Shown here: one piece after another, positions 21,880-32,803 of the stretch
Numbering within the stretch: the stretch's first letter is position 1
How the letters are laid out: each line of letters begins with the position of its first letter
NCBI GenBank assembly: GCA_030762935.1
Contig: CM060883.1
Span: forward strand, 90,898,001-90,962,000
DNA: 64,000 nt
Direction of reading: 5' to 3'
Source: Hymenopus coronatus
Taxonomy: Eukaryota; Arthropoda; Insecta; Mantodea; Hymenopodidae
Notes under the pieces: model-generated
Told to the model about the DNA's origin: nothing
Database searches by the model: none
The model's input: only the letters and a program-made list of their open reading frames with translations
Position numbers and translations under genes: made by a program

Positions 21880-23115
21880 AAATGAAGGAATTAGGATTGT
21901 GGATATATGGGAGTTGTATTGTTTGCTCATAATAAAAAGAACAACATATTCCAATGACAAAAACGTTTTTTCATTTTATTTCATTTATTTTCCTTTCCTC
22001 ATATTCCCCAAAAAATACACATTTTATTTTCACAGGATGAATGCGTTCAACAACAGATTCCAATGAGAAAAAAAAAACTTGATTAATATCACCTATCGTC
22101 ATTCTTCCCAACCCCCAAAAGAATAAATATTTTATTTTTATCCAAGTAAAGTTACATTAATATTTTGTTCTATCACTTATTTCCTTTCCAATAAAAATAC
22201 TTACTTTATTTTCACAGCATGGTTTTTTTCAATAGATTCCAATGACAAAAAAAAATCTTGTTTCAAATAACCTATTTTTTATCTTCTGAGTATTGAAGAA
22301 AAACTTAGCTATAAAATATAGTTACAACATTAATATAGTTTTTTTACGGTGCAAGTACTTTCACAGCATGTATGTTCCATAGCATTTTATTTCCTCTCTT
22401 TTACTCTCCCCAGCTGCCCTAAAATTCATATGTTGTTTATTTTTTTACAATTTGTTTTACTTCACTGTTCCATTGAGTATCAAAGAGAGTAGAAATTAGA
22501 CATAATGTTTTGTTTTTTCATTAAAAATATGTCTCATAAATTCAATAAAATATGCATATTTTATTTTTTCCACACCATTCATCTCTTCCCATGATAAAAA
22601 AAGAACACCAGATTTTTTTATAGTACATGCATCTCTAACCATTACCTCATCATTTCGTTTTAGTTTGTTTCACAGCATGGATGTTTGCCATAATAAAAAT
22701 GAATAACACATCCCAATGACAGAGTAATACATTTTATTTTCCTTCTCCTATCCCAAATATAAAAATGCATATTTTATTTAAAAAAAACATGAGTTGCATA
22801 ATGAATGCAGATTTTTTGTGCAGTACAAAATATCTCTCATCATTTCTTTTTTCTATTCCCAATAAATATGAATATTTTTACATTTTGTTTCACAGCATGG
22901 ATGTTTGCTAATATAAGTAACAAAAGATTCCAAATGACAAAAAGTTGCACACCTTATTCTTTTTTTTTTTTTTACACAGAATGAATATAGCTGCATATGA
23001 ATATCAATGCTTTTTAATGAGCATGATTTTAGTTATAGAGTGCAACTAACTTTGTCCAGTACAAATATCTCTCATCATTTCAGTACACATTTTTTTTTTT
23101 TCTGTGTTTACTCAT
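21880..23115. repeat. AT-rich degenerate repeat array right of the Polinton, left part
   Basis: Two motifs alternate at uneven spacing: TTCCAATGACAAAAA (about 21952, 22060, 22227, 22711, 22930) and CACAGCATGGATGTTTGC (about 22214, 22371, 22671, 22891), separated by T-rich text and TTTTATTTT. It may be the subterminal repeat region of the Polinton or a local satellite. No coding frame is visible. Confidence 0.6.
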
Positions 23116-23116
23116 A

Positions 23117-24396
23117 CGAGGGCTGTAAATAAAGTAGTGGCAACATTGATAGAACACAATATTTATTGAACTCACAAGTACAATTGCATTACATTCCCTC
23201 AATCTGGTCACCCGCAAAGTCCCTGAACTTTTGCCAAATGTAGAGCAGCCGTTGGGGACCGTTGGCAAGGCGATCTCTGTTGATGACTGCGACGGAGCGC
23301 CCTACTGCACGAACTACAGATGCCTCGTTAGGAAATCGGCGGCCTCGGAAGGGTTCCTTCAACTTCGGAAACAGGTCGAGGTCATAAGAACTCATGTCTG
23401 GTAAGTACGGAGGATGTTCCAAAACCATCCAATGCCACCGTTGCAATAAGAGCTGGACATCGTTTGCGACATGACAACGTGCGTTGTCATGCAACACTAT
23501 GTGGTGATCGTCTCGCAATAAACGTGGACGTTTGCACCTCATAGCCGGACGAAGATGTCGCTCCAGAAATCGGCAATAGTAGTCACTGTTGACGGTTTGT
23601 CCCTCAGGCACAGCATACGTAAGAATAACCCCCTCGTAGTCGTATGCTACAATCAGCTTCACCCGACTGGGTTCCTGTCGAACTTCGTAGTGAACCTGGG
23701 TGACGCCATTCATTCGACTGACGCTTCAATTCCGGCTCACAGGCTCGTGCCCGCGTCTCATCAATGGCGACAATACGCTGCAGAAATGCGTCTCCTTCGT
23801 AGCGGTATTTGTCCAGGCGGATGCAGTGCATACCAGTACCATTTCTGTACCTCAGTGAGTCGATTTGGAACCCAACGGGACGCAATTTTCCTCAGGTGAA
23901 GACATTTCGTCAGGATATGCCACACAGATTGGTGACTGAAACCAAACTCTACGGATAACTCCCGGACAGTCCATCTATGGTCCATGGCAACGAGGCCACT
24001 CACGATGTCAATCTGATCTTGCATAATGGACGGCCGACCTGTGCGGTGCAAATCCGCAGTCTCAGTCCGACCTGCACGAAACGCCTTGACCCATCGTGCA
24101 ACCGTCCTGTACGGCAATGTATTCTCGCCATAGGCTTCACGCAATACTCGATAACATGCTGATGCATTTTTTCCACGGGCAACCTTGATTTTAATCCACG
24201 AACGCTGATCGCCTTTGGTAAACATGCTTTAGAGCGGTGCACTTGACACTGCTCACTTCAACGTTACACAGCAACAACACACTCTCAACTGGCCGCCCGA
24301 CACTAGTCACCTGATCGCTCCCATATTCTATTGGCTCATACCCGCTCTGCTATGAATGTGGGGACCATGTTGCCACTACTTTCTTTACAGCCCTCT
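23117..24396 (-). mobile_element. Mariner transposon with intact inverted ends
   Basis: The 1280-bp element is flanked by TA (23115-23116 and 24397-24398). The left end reads CGAGGGCTGTAAATAAAGTA and the right end, reverse-complemented, reads AGAGGGCTGTAAAGAAAGTA; about 28 bp match with few differences. It encodes a minus-strand transposase broken by frameshifts. It sits inside the AT-rich repeat array, whose motifs continue on both sides, so it inserted after that array formed. Confidence 0.9.
23189..24225 (-). pseudogene. Mariner transposase, frameshifted
   Basis: The protein would be about 345 residues, typical for mariner. From the ATG at 24225 the N-terminal half carries two helix-turn-helix-type DNA-binding regions (residues 1-110). 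Near 23850 the frame shifts to the segment with the first catalytic Asp (VAIDETRA). Near 23705 it shifts again to a segment with LHDNARCHVAND (second Asp) and HPPYLPDMSSYD (third Asp), 34 residues apart, giving a DD34D mariner signature. All three catalytic residues survive. Two frameshifts are the only clear damage, suggesting fairly recent inactivation. Confidence 0.9.
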
Positions 24397-24398
24397 TA

Positions 24399-24800
24399 TT
24401 AAAAGTAACAACAGCTTCCAAATGACAAAAGCTGCATTTATTTTCTTTCTCATATAAAATGCTTTTTTTATTTTATCCTTGCATAAAATTGAGTTTCAAA
24501 AATAAAGAAAAAATATCTGATTATTTTCAGCATACATTTTCTTTTTATTTTGTCTTCTATTCCCTAAATATAAACATCTTATTCTGTTTTTTCACATCAT
24601 GAATATAGCTGCATATGAATATCAATGTGTTTTGTTGAACAGGATTTCAGTTATAGGGTGCAAATAACTTAAACCGGTTTTACTGAAAATACTTATTTTT
24701 CTCCCTTGTACACTATAAATGTTACTCCCCTCCCCTACTTTTTCAGAATATGTTTACTTGTAATAAACAAAACAAAAAATACATTTCTTGTACTGTTCCA
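24399..24800. repeat. AT-rich degenerate repeat array, right part
   Basis: The motif TTCCAAATGACAAAAGC resumes at about 24416, right after the mariner. A longer segment containing ATGAATATAGCTGCATATGA at 24600-24670 repeats the text at 22979-23050. So the array was continuous before the mariner inserted. Confidence 0.6.
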
Positions 24801-25285
24801 AGCATAATATGTTTTCAATTGTGTATCAAAAGTAGAATAATCAAGAGATCTATTCTAGTGCATGTGCTGAAAACCAACAGTTAGAACTGAATTTGAATTT
24901 ATTTTAAGCGCTGTTCTGTGTCTTCATGGTATAAAATACTGTAGTATTACAGAATAAGACTTGAGGTTTCAAAGGCTTAGGACCGCAACTTAAACTTATT
25001 GACAAGGAATCCCAAACAACTTAATTGTTATTTTCTTGTTCAATTATTGGATCATGTGCTATTTGAGATTTATTTTCTTGTTCGAATAGCTGAAATGATT
25101 GTTCTCTTTGGCTTGGCTTTGACAATTACTTTGTATGGGATAATGAAGCCGTATTTACTTCGCAAACAAGACTGCAGAAGGGTGATAATTTATGAACTTA
25201 TTAATATACGATGGTATACCAAAATATAAATTAGATGCATATTATGTAGTATTAAATGACAAATGTGAGAGTGCAATACATTATG
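24801..25285. other. AT-rich spacer, nothing recognised
   Basis: One open frame of 76 codons (24999-25229) has a hydrophobic stretch but no recognisable similarity. I see nothing else. Confidence 0.4.
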
Positions 25286-25289
25286 GATT

Positions 25290-25600
25290 AAAAATACTCA
25301 CTCCGCCAATACGGGGAAGGCTAACAGGCGTTTGTGTTTAAGTGTGTCCGGGTAAGCTTGCGGTTTGTTGTGTTTAAGTGAGATCGGGGAGACCTTCGGC
25401 GGGTTGTTTTGAATGTGTCCGAGGAAGCTTGCGGCTGGGTGTGTTAAGTGTGTCCAGGCAGGCTAAGGGTTGTGTATGTGTGTGAGTGTGTCCAGGAAGA
25501 TTATTCGGGTGGGTGTGCATCTGTCCGGGCAGTCTTGGCTGTGGTTGTGTTTGCGTCTGTCTGAGTGGGCCAGCGGGTATACGTGCAGATGTGTGTATAT
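25290..25600. repeat. GC-richer minisatellite, unit about 35-50 bp
   Basis: A unit like GTGTTTAAGTGTGTCCGGGT followed by AAGCTTGCGG recurs about six times with substitutions. It differs in composition from the AT-rich flanks and leads directly into an R1 fragment at about 25600. Confidence 0.7.
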
Positions 25601-26065
25601 GTTTTTCTCGATTAAAATGAAGTAAATAGAAGCATAGGCTTTTTAACAATAATTTGTTGCACAGATGTAGAGAAAGCCATGTGAATGGAACACATCAGAT
25701 TTTTTGGAGTAGCTTCTGAAGACTATTTCTATCTGCATGACTTTTGCATAACAGATAAACTTTAAAAGATAGTCCAAAACGTACTACACAAATCTCGTCA
25801 AAACATTCCATTTGTGCCTATTTTCCATATTTTTAGTTGTTGTTGTGGAGCTTAATACTTGATACTTTTCTCAAACAGGAAGTCATTGTGTTTTCTCCTG
25901 GCAATAAAAAGAAGCAAATTTCAATGACTATCATAAAATGGATGGTTTTGAAACATTTGACTGTTGTTTTAATCTAGTGTATACCCTTAGTTCTTTCAGC
26001 TTATAATGAACTGAAAAATATCAGTCACCTAATGGTTAGCATGACATAGAAAGCGGATAATCTTT
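25600..26065 (+). repeat. Dispersed repeat R1, rearranged fragments
   Basis: The text TTTCTCGATTAAAATGAAGT and GGAACACATCAGATTTTTTG matches the 3' part of the R1 copy at 10260-11050. The following GCTTCTGAAGACTATTT segment matches an internal part of it, so pieces are out of order. Confidence 0.6.
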
Positions 26066-26720
26066 TGTAGAGCAGTTAGAGAAAGTCACATGAATGGAAA
26101 AATCAGATTTCTTTTCATATTGAAGGCAAGTTTTGCTTGACGTATTCTGTTAATAAGTTATGTTCACTTGTTTTGTTAGATGCAGTTCTGCTACCTGACT
26201 TGAAAATCTTTAGATTCATGTAATACATTTTTGTTTAATTATATTCTTTTTGACTACAAGTTAACCTTTTTATTTTTAATTTATTAATATTTAATTTATA
26301 GCTTCTTAGTGTGTTTTTGACTTTAATAATAGACATTTCTAAACTTATTTTATTTTTGATTAAAAGTGCAATGCGATATGCAAACACATAAATAAGATTA
26401 AAATTAAGCATGGAAGTATTGCTGTGCAGTGGTGGAACATTTGACATTACTGTACATGAACTTAGCAATGACCTCGATACCTTGCGAGAGCTACACAAAG
26501 CAAGAGGTGGATCCTGGGTAAGTTCTCATTGAGCACAGCGTTCGTCAAGATCAAGTTTACAAGTTAGATACTTTAAAATGTGCTCAATTATTATAAGGCA
26601 GGGTCATTTCAGGGATCTGGTGGGTATGAACTCTAGCCAGAAGGGCAGAGGGTCCTAGTATCACACTGAAAATTGTATTCTAAGCACTTTTTGCTATCAG
26701 AACATGGAACTATAAGTTTG
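26066..26720 (+). repeat. Repeat S, copy 1
   Basis: About 650 bp match 42453-43098 at high similarity, from a TAGAGAAAG-type R1 end through ATCAGAACATGGAACT. The similarity stops where simple-sequence DNA starts: (AGGT)n here, GT-rich DNA at the other copy. It contains a short open frame at 26410-26532. Confidence 0.8.
26410..26532 (+). other. Short open frame or exon candidate in repeat S, copy 1
   Basis: Forty codons run from ATG to TGA, preceded by in-frame stops. The coding text ends at TGG followed by GTAAGT, a strong splice-donor consensus, so this could be a first coding exon ending near 26518. The second S copy keeps the ATG, the frame, the donor-like site and the stop, and differs by a 3-base in-frame deletion. 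I do not recognise the peptide. Substitutions include both silent and replacement changes, so selection is not demonstrated. Confidence 0.3.
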
Positions 26721-26736
26721 TTTAGATACATAAGCA

Positions 26737-28015
<1,279 letters not shown>

Positions 28016-28059
28016 CATAAAATTATCTTTGTGTTTCTAGTGTAAAGCTATGTTGGCGA

Positions 28060-28383
28060 GCTCACTGCTTTACATTGCATTTCTGTCTTTTTAGCAATTT
28101 GTTTTTAATATTTGGTGGATTGTAAATCTCCTCGTGGGTAAAATGCCACTAAAAGATGTTGAGCGTGAACTCAACTTCCCTATTGCTTGGGGAGTACTAA
28201 ATCTCAAGCCTGGAGTAATCAGATTTCGGAAGATAGCCCTGACTGTAATTCAAATCTTTCAAGTGGGAAATTTGTCATTAGACTGGCAACTCAAAATTTT
28301 GCTCCATTCATATGCCTATCTCTACCTCTGTGAAAAAAACTTGTTCTTTTCTTTGTTTCATGCTATTCAAAATAAACATTAGC
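28060..28383. other. Spacer with one short open frame, nothing recognised
   Basis: An 82-codon frame at 28134-28382 has no recognised similarity; its end merges with the R1 copy that follows. Confidence 0.4.
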
Positions 28384-29260
28384 AGAAATAGTGTTATTAC
28401 TAGTTCCTTACGAGTAGTAGGAAACTAAGGGAATACACTAGGCTAAAGATGATAATCACACCTTGGCGGCGTATCTGCCACGAATACAGCAGGTTGCAAA
28501 TTCGAATCTCGACTATGATGACTTACCCGGATAAGGTTTGTTTTTGTTTTTGTTTTTTTTCTTAACTTTCGTGGTTTTCTCTTATCCTGAGAAGACGAAT
28601 TTCGCATAACTTTAAGCTATATGGACTCCAATATCATTAATCATTTCACCACTCCATTCATCGTCCGACATGGCCAACCAGTTAAAGGACGTTAAAGCTT
28701 TAGGGGAGGGGGAAATTAAAAGGTGGTTGCTGTGAGATTGAAATGCAGTTCTTTTGTATGGCCAGGAGTTGACATATTCCCGTGTGATAAAAGTTGAAAT
28801 ATTTTAAAGCTAAAATGAATATCCCAGAAATACGTGACAAATTGTGTGTCTTAGAGCTGTCTCTTACGAATTATCAGTTATGAAAAGTCATTCAGAATGA
28901 AGAGGACTTCTTACACTATTACCACACAATTCAACATATGTATATTTTTTACACAAATAACGATATTTTAATTCAAATCTCCAGGGCCACATTTGAGAAA
29001 ATCAAAATTTACGAAATTTTGTTCATATAAAGTAGTTTGGAGTTGGGGATTTTCTTGAAAATCTCCGTATGGTGTCCTTGGAAGGTTTTGAACTTAAATA
29101 TAAAACATGGTATTTAACCTACTTTTCATTATTGAGCCATTGTTTTCACAGACACGCGGATAGAGGAGGCCCAAAAACGTGTATTTCCAGTGAAATCTCG
29201 GTATCGAATTTTTGGATGAAATACAAAATGCGTATCTTATACTAAGTAGGGAAAGTATAC
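28384..29260 (-). repeat. Dispersed repeat R1, minus-strand copy split by a SINE
   Basis: The text around TACGAGTAGTAGGAAACTAA matches the minus-strand R1 copy at 41400-42180, as does the later TTTTCTTGAAAATCTCCGTA segment. A SINE-C copy lies within it at about 28463-28705, and R1 resumes at AAGGTGGTTGCTGTGAG. Confidence 0.65.
28463..28705 (+). mobile_element. SINE family C copy nested in R1
   Basis: It has a degraded tRNA-like head with B-box text GCAAATTCGAATCTCGAC, then ACTTACCCGGATAAGGTTTG, a CTTATCCTGAGAAGACGAAT segment, a CATTTCACCACTCCATTCAT segment and a 3' end near AAAGGACGTTAAAG. The same order is found at 51985-52153 and 60352-60590. From memory this architecture resembles SINEs reported from polyneopteran insects; a database search would be needed to confirm. 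Confidence 0.75.
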
Positions 29261-29269
29261 GGTTACGCA

Positions 29270-29520
29270 GTCGCTTTTCTAAAATAGTAAGAACTGAAAA
29301 TACATATATTCACATATATAATACAAATTAAGAGGACGCGATATCATTAAAATTATCCTATATATAGAAAGCGTACATTTAATTGCAATTATCCGCATAC
29401 AATTGAATGGAAATACGTCATCAAGTTCTTCTACGATAGAATGTGTTACCTTAAGAACCAGTTGTTTCGTTTGATATGTTAAAGTTTTATTTTAATAAGT
29501 GTTATAATATTTTTCTTTTA
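29270..29520. other. AT-rich spacer before an exon-like segment
   Basis: Nothing recognised. The end (TTTTTCTTTTAG, 29510-29521) reads as a splice acceptor. Confidence 0.4.
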
Positions 29521-29521
29521 G

Positions 29522-29585
29522 TTCTGCTTTGGGAAAAATAAAGCCTACATCGACGGCACCTTTATGGGACGGTATACTTGGATCG
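29522..29585 (+). other. Candidate internal exon of an unrecognised host gene
   Basis: A pyrimidine-rich acceptor ending in TTTTAG is followed by about 64 bp open in one frame, encoding a segment that includes KAYIDGTFMGRYTWIG. It is followed directly by GTAAGT, a consensus donor. The peptide has ordinary, non-repetitive composition, unlike the spurious frames around it. I do not recognise the protein and found no partner exon nearby. A chance match to splice signals cannot be excluded. Confidence 0.3.
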
Positions 29586-30690
29586 GTAAGTAAACGAAAC
29601 ATTTCGGTAAGCAAGTTCTTGAGTTTTGAATTTTTTATAACAAAAATCTTTTATGTGACACGGATACGTTGCCATTACTCAGGTATTCCACAAATCTTCT
29701 ACAACCAATATGTTATTAATAAAGTCGAAATTCTGATTGGAAGAATAAAGCAGAGGTTACGTTATTCCAAATGATATATATGTACCTTGTCTATGGAAAG
29801 AGGGAGATTAAAAGATTTCTATAATCATGTGTGTAAGCGCTCAACAATTCCTTAACGACTGAAGCACTTAATATTATGGAATTATCATAACAGAAGTCAT
29901 TTACGCCACATAAAATGTGTTTCTAATGTTACGGATGTAGAAGGAGCGTTAATTCTTTATTAGATGGGTAACCTACCACAGCATTAAAAATTAAATACAG
30001 AATAATAAGGAATGGGGTTTTGAAATGTATTTCTCTTCATTCTTTTCCCAGCAGAGTCATAGACAAGGCTATTAAATCTGATTTAAATGCACTTCGTCTA
30101 CACATGGCATATAACTAACTACCTTTGTCTTTTTATTTTCGTATGTACTCTTTTAATTCTTTGTTGTTGTTTTAATATTGTTTTTTAGTGTGTATTACAA
30201 AAGCATGTACGGTCTGTGGACCCGTGCGATTTTTGAAGTTCAATGTATAATATTGTTATGTCAATAAATACACTTATTCATTCATTTATTCATTTAATTA
30301 AGCGGTGCATTTAGTGTTATAAATACGAGGATTTTCCAGAAAGTAAATAAAGGATGTGACATTCTAAAGAATAACATAAGATATCAACACAAAACTTTGT
30401 GTGTGTCTATGTGTGTAATTTTGTGAGTGTCTATGTATCGAAAAATATAATTTATATCTACAAATATAGTAAAAGGCAAAACTTTTAAAAATGTTCAATC
30501 TGATATGAAGTTGTACTGGGCTATTTGTGTGTGTTTATGTGTGTGCATATGCATGTGTATGTGCTTACAATGAATCATTTATATTTACAAATACTTTGAA
30601 GAATTTCAAAATGCTGTGTCGGATAGCAAATTGTACAATTTACTGACCGTGTATGTATCTGTGTGTGTATGTGTCTATTGTTGTGTGCTA
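29586..30690. other. Unannotated spacer, possible LINE tail
   Basis: Near 30238-30300 the text TGTTATGTCAATAAATACAC followed by ATTC-type tetramers looks like the 3' end of a non-LTR element. No reverse transcriptase is visible upstream. The rest is unrecognised. Confidence 0.35.
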
Positions 30691-30694
30691 GTAT

Positions 30695-30772
30695 GTCCCA
30701 ATTTAGAATGGGACGCTGAGGACCACAGCAGTTAAAGAGCGTCCATAAATAAAACACCATTTCATTTTCAAC
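30695..30772 (+). mobile_element. SINE family B, 3' fragment
   Basis: The text GGGACGCTGAGGACCACAGC followed by CATAAATAAAAC matches the tail of the copies at 1950-2201 and 32500-32803. Confidence 0.7.
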
Positions 30773-31015
30773 GTATACTACGGCGAGTGATTGATAGTTT
30801 CCTAAAGATGTACCAAAATGTATGGCCAATTTCAGCATCTCCTTTAATAGCATTGGTAAGTAAAGCCTTTAAAAATAGTTTTAAAAATGCTGTATGGTTT
30901 CATCCGCGCCTTTGATAGCGGCAAGCAGGCGGCAACGAGTGCCGAGGGCGAGGACAGGCAAAACACCGCACAGCCGGTTCGGACGTTTTTGGATCAGCCA
31001 ATATAATTGAGGCCT

Positions 31016-31265
31016 AAATGTGTGTGCGGGACTGTATGTGTGTGTGTACGACTAGGTGTATATGTGCGTGTGTGCGTGTGCGCGCACGCGTGAGTGCGTG
31101 TCTTTGAAGTGCTTTTTTTCGGCATGCACCATTGTAATTATAATACTAAATGTTTCAAAATGCACAGTTTAATTAAAAGGTATTCATATAACATTAAGTA
31201 CTTAAAGCACATTTAGATAATTTGTTCCTTGTATTATCTCTATATACATATTCTCAAAATCAACC

Positions 31266-31353
<88 letters not shown>

Positions 31354-31429
31354 CGCGGCAGGTGAGGGCGGTTTATATGTTTAACTGCTTGTCAAGTTGG
31401 TGGCAGGTGGGTTGCTGGAGGTTATACTC

Positions 31430-31496
<67 letters not shown>

Positions 31497-31500
31497 CACG
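31016..31500. repeat. GT and TA microsatellites
   Basis: Degenerate GT-rich DNA (31018-31100) is followed by (TA)n at 31268-31330, (TG)n at 31331-31352 and (GT)n at 31432-31491. Confidence 0.9.
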
Positions 31501-32160
31501 TAGGAGGGAGGTTCCGACCTCTTCAGCTGCTCCGCTGCGGACCCCGAGCACCCGTGGTACTTCTAACGTTACTAGAAGCAGTCGAGCCGCATATCTGAGC
31601 CCCTCCAAGCAGTGAGCTGTTCGGATTGGATTGGACTCGACGTTGCAGTGGCCCGATACCAGCGTGGGACACCTCAATGTCCTCCGGCACTAGCCTGGAT
31701 AGCTAGTAGACATTGCGCTTGGAATATTTTTGTGTACGCCAATTACTAAGTTTTCAGCAGAATGATTATTTTCGGCTCTTAAAAGGATGAAGTCATTCCT
31801 TTGTTCTACTTTGAGAAGAGACGAACTCCGTTGTCCATTCCTTATATCGAAGGCGACCTCCTGACTGATGACCGTCTGAACTACGAAGATATGATCAGCG
31901 AGTTTGCTGCCACCGGAGCCAGACGGAAAATGTTGAGAGTGATAAGTATTGTTTTTTTTTTTTTTTAACTTTTTTTTCCTTTTTAATATCTGTTTTATTA
32001 CTGCAGTATTGAGGTTTTTCTCTTTTATTAACAATATATAGTATATTCTTACTTCATAGTTATTTTAAAACTATATACTATATATTACAACTCATGTAGT
32101 ATACATATATGGGTGCATATTATACATTGTGCCTAGGGGAAAAAATTGTAAAATCCTCTA
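31501..32160. other. Spacer with a GC-richer segment, nothing recognised
   Basis: Bases 31501-31700 are clearly more GC-rich than the surroundings. A minus-strand open frame at 31690-32034 has ordinary composition but no recognised similarity; its start lies in poly-T-derived Lys codons. Confidence 0.4.
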
Positions 32161-32500
32161 TTGTGTGTACACTATGATATACAGATAGGGAGAGACATAG
32201 AGAGGTGGAGAGAGATATAGAAATATATAGAAAGATATAGAGAGGTAGAGAAGAAGATAGATTCAGAGAGATAGAGGTAAAAAGAGAGATGGAGAGATAG
32301 ACGAGAGATAAAAATAGAGAAACAGATAGAAAGATATAGAGATAGAGACTTAGAAATAGATTCAGAGAAAGATAGAAAGCGATAGAGAGAGGGAGGGTCG
32401 GAGAGAAAGATAGGACGGGAAAGAGAGTGATAGAGATAGAGAAATAGAGAGATAGAGGAAGAGAGGTAGAGAGAGAGATAGATAGCGATAGAAGGATAAT
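32160..32500. repeat. Purine-rich GAGA/GATA tract, first part
   Basis: Degenerate AGAGATAGAGA-type DNA on the plus strand; no gene. Confidence 0.9.
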
Positions 32501-32803
32501 AAATGTAAATATCGTGTTATTTATGGGCGCTCTTTAACTACAGTGGTTCTCAGCGTCCCATTCTAAATTGGGCGTGAAAGACTGCTTAATTTTGCTCAGA
32601 GGCCTTTCTATCAGGCTTGAGGTTCTTTTACGTGGCGTAAATCTACGACACGGGACCAACGGCTTTACTTCCCTGCCGAAGAAAGCCATGCTAAGGATTT
32701 TTACACTCGAAAAAAGTCCATCGTCCTCCGCCGTGTTTGAACCCGCGACTTTGGGAATATGAAGTTGGCATGGTAACCATTACACCACGGAGGGCGACAT
32801 AAA
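32500..32803 (-). mobile_element. SINE family B, fullest copy
   Basis: Read on the minus strand, the copy begins with a tRNA-like head: an A-box-like CCGTGGTGTAATGGTTACCA and a B-box-like CGCGGGTTCAAACACGG. The body matches 1950-2201, and the tail is near CATAAATAACACG. It lies inside the purine tract. Confidence 0.85.

Noticed and set aside
23555..24162. Plus-strand open frames across the mariner (114 and 61 codons)
   Set aside because: They are shadows of the minus-strand transposase, which carries the real motifs.
26410..26532. Calling the S-repeat frame a confirmed gene
   Set aside because: The two copies differ by several replacement changes, there is no homolog I recognise, and no second exon is visible. 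It is listed only as a candidate.
32730..32803. Possible minus-strand tRNA gene (GTGGTGTAATGGTTACCA)
   Set aside because: The same head and body form SINE family B; it is a retroposed copy and not a functional tRNA gene.
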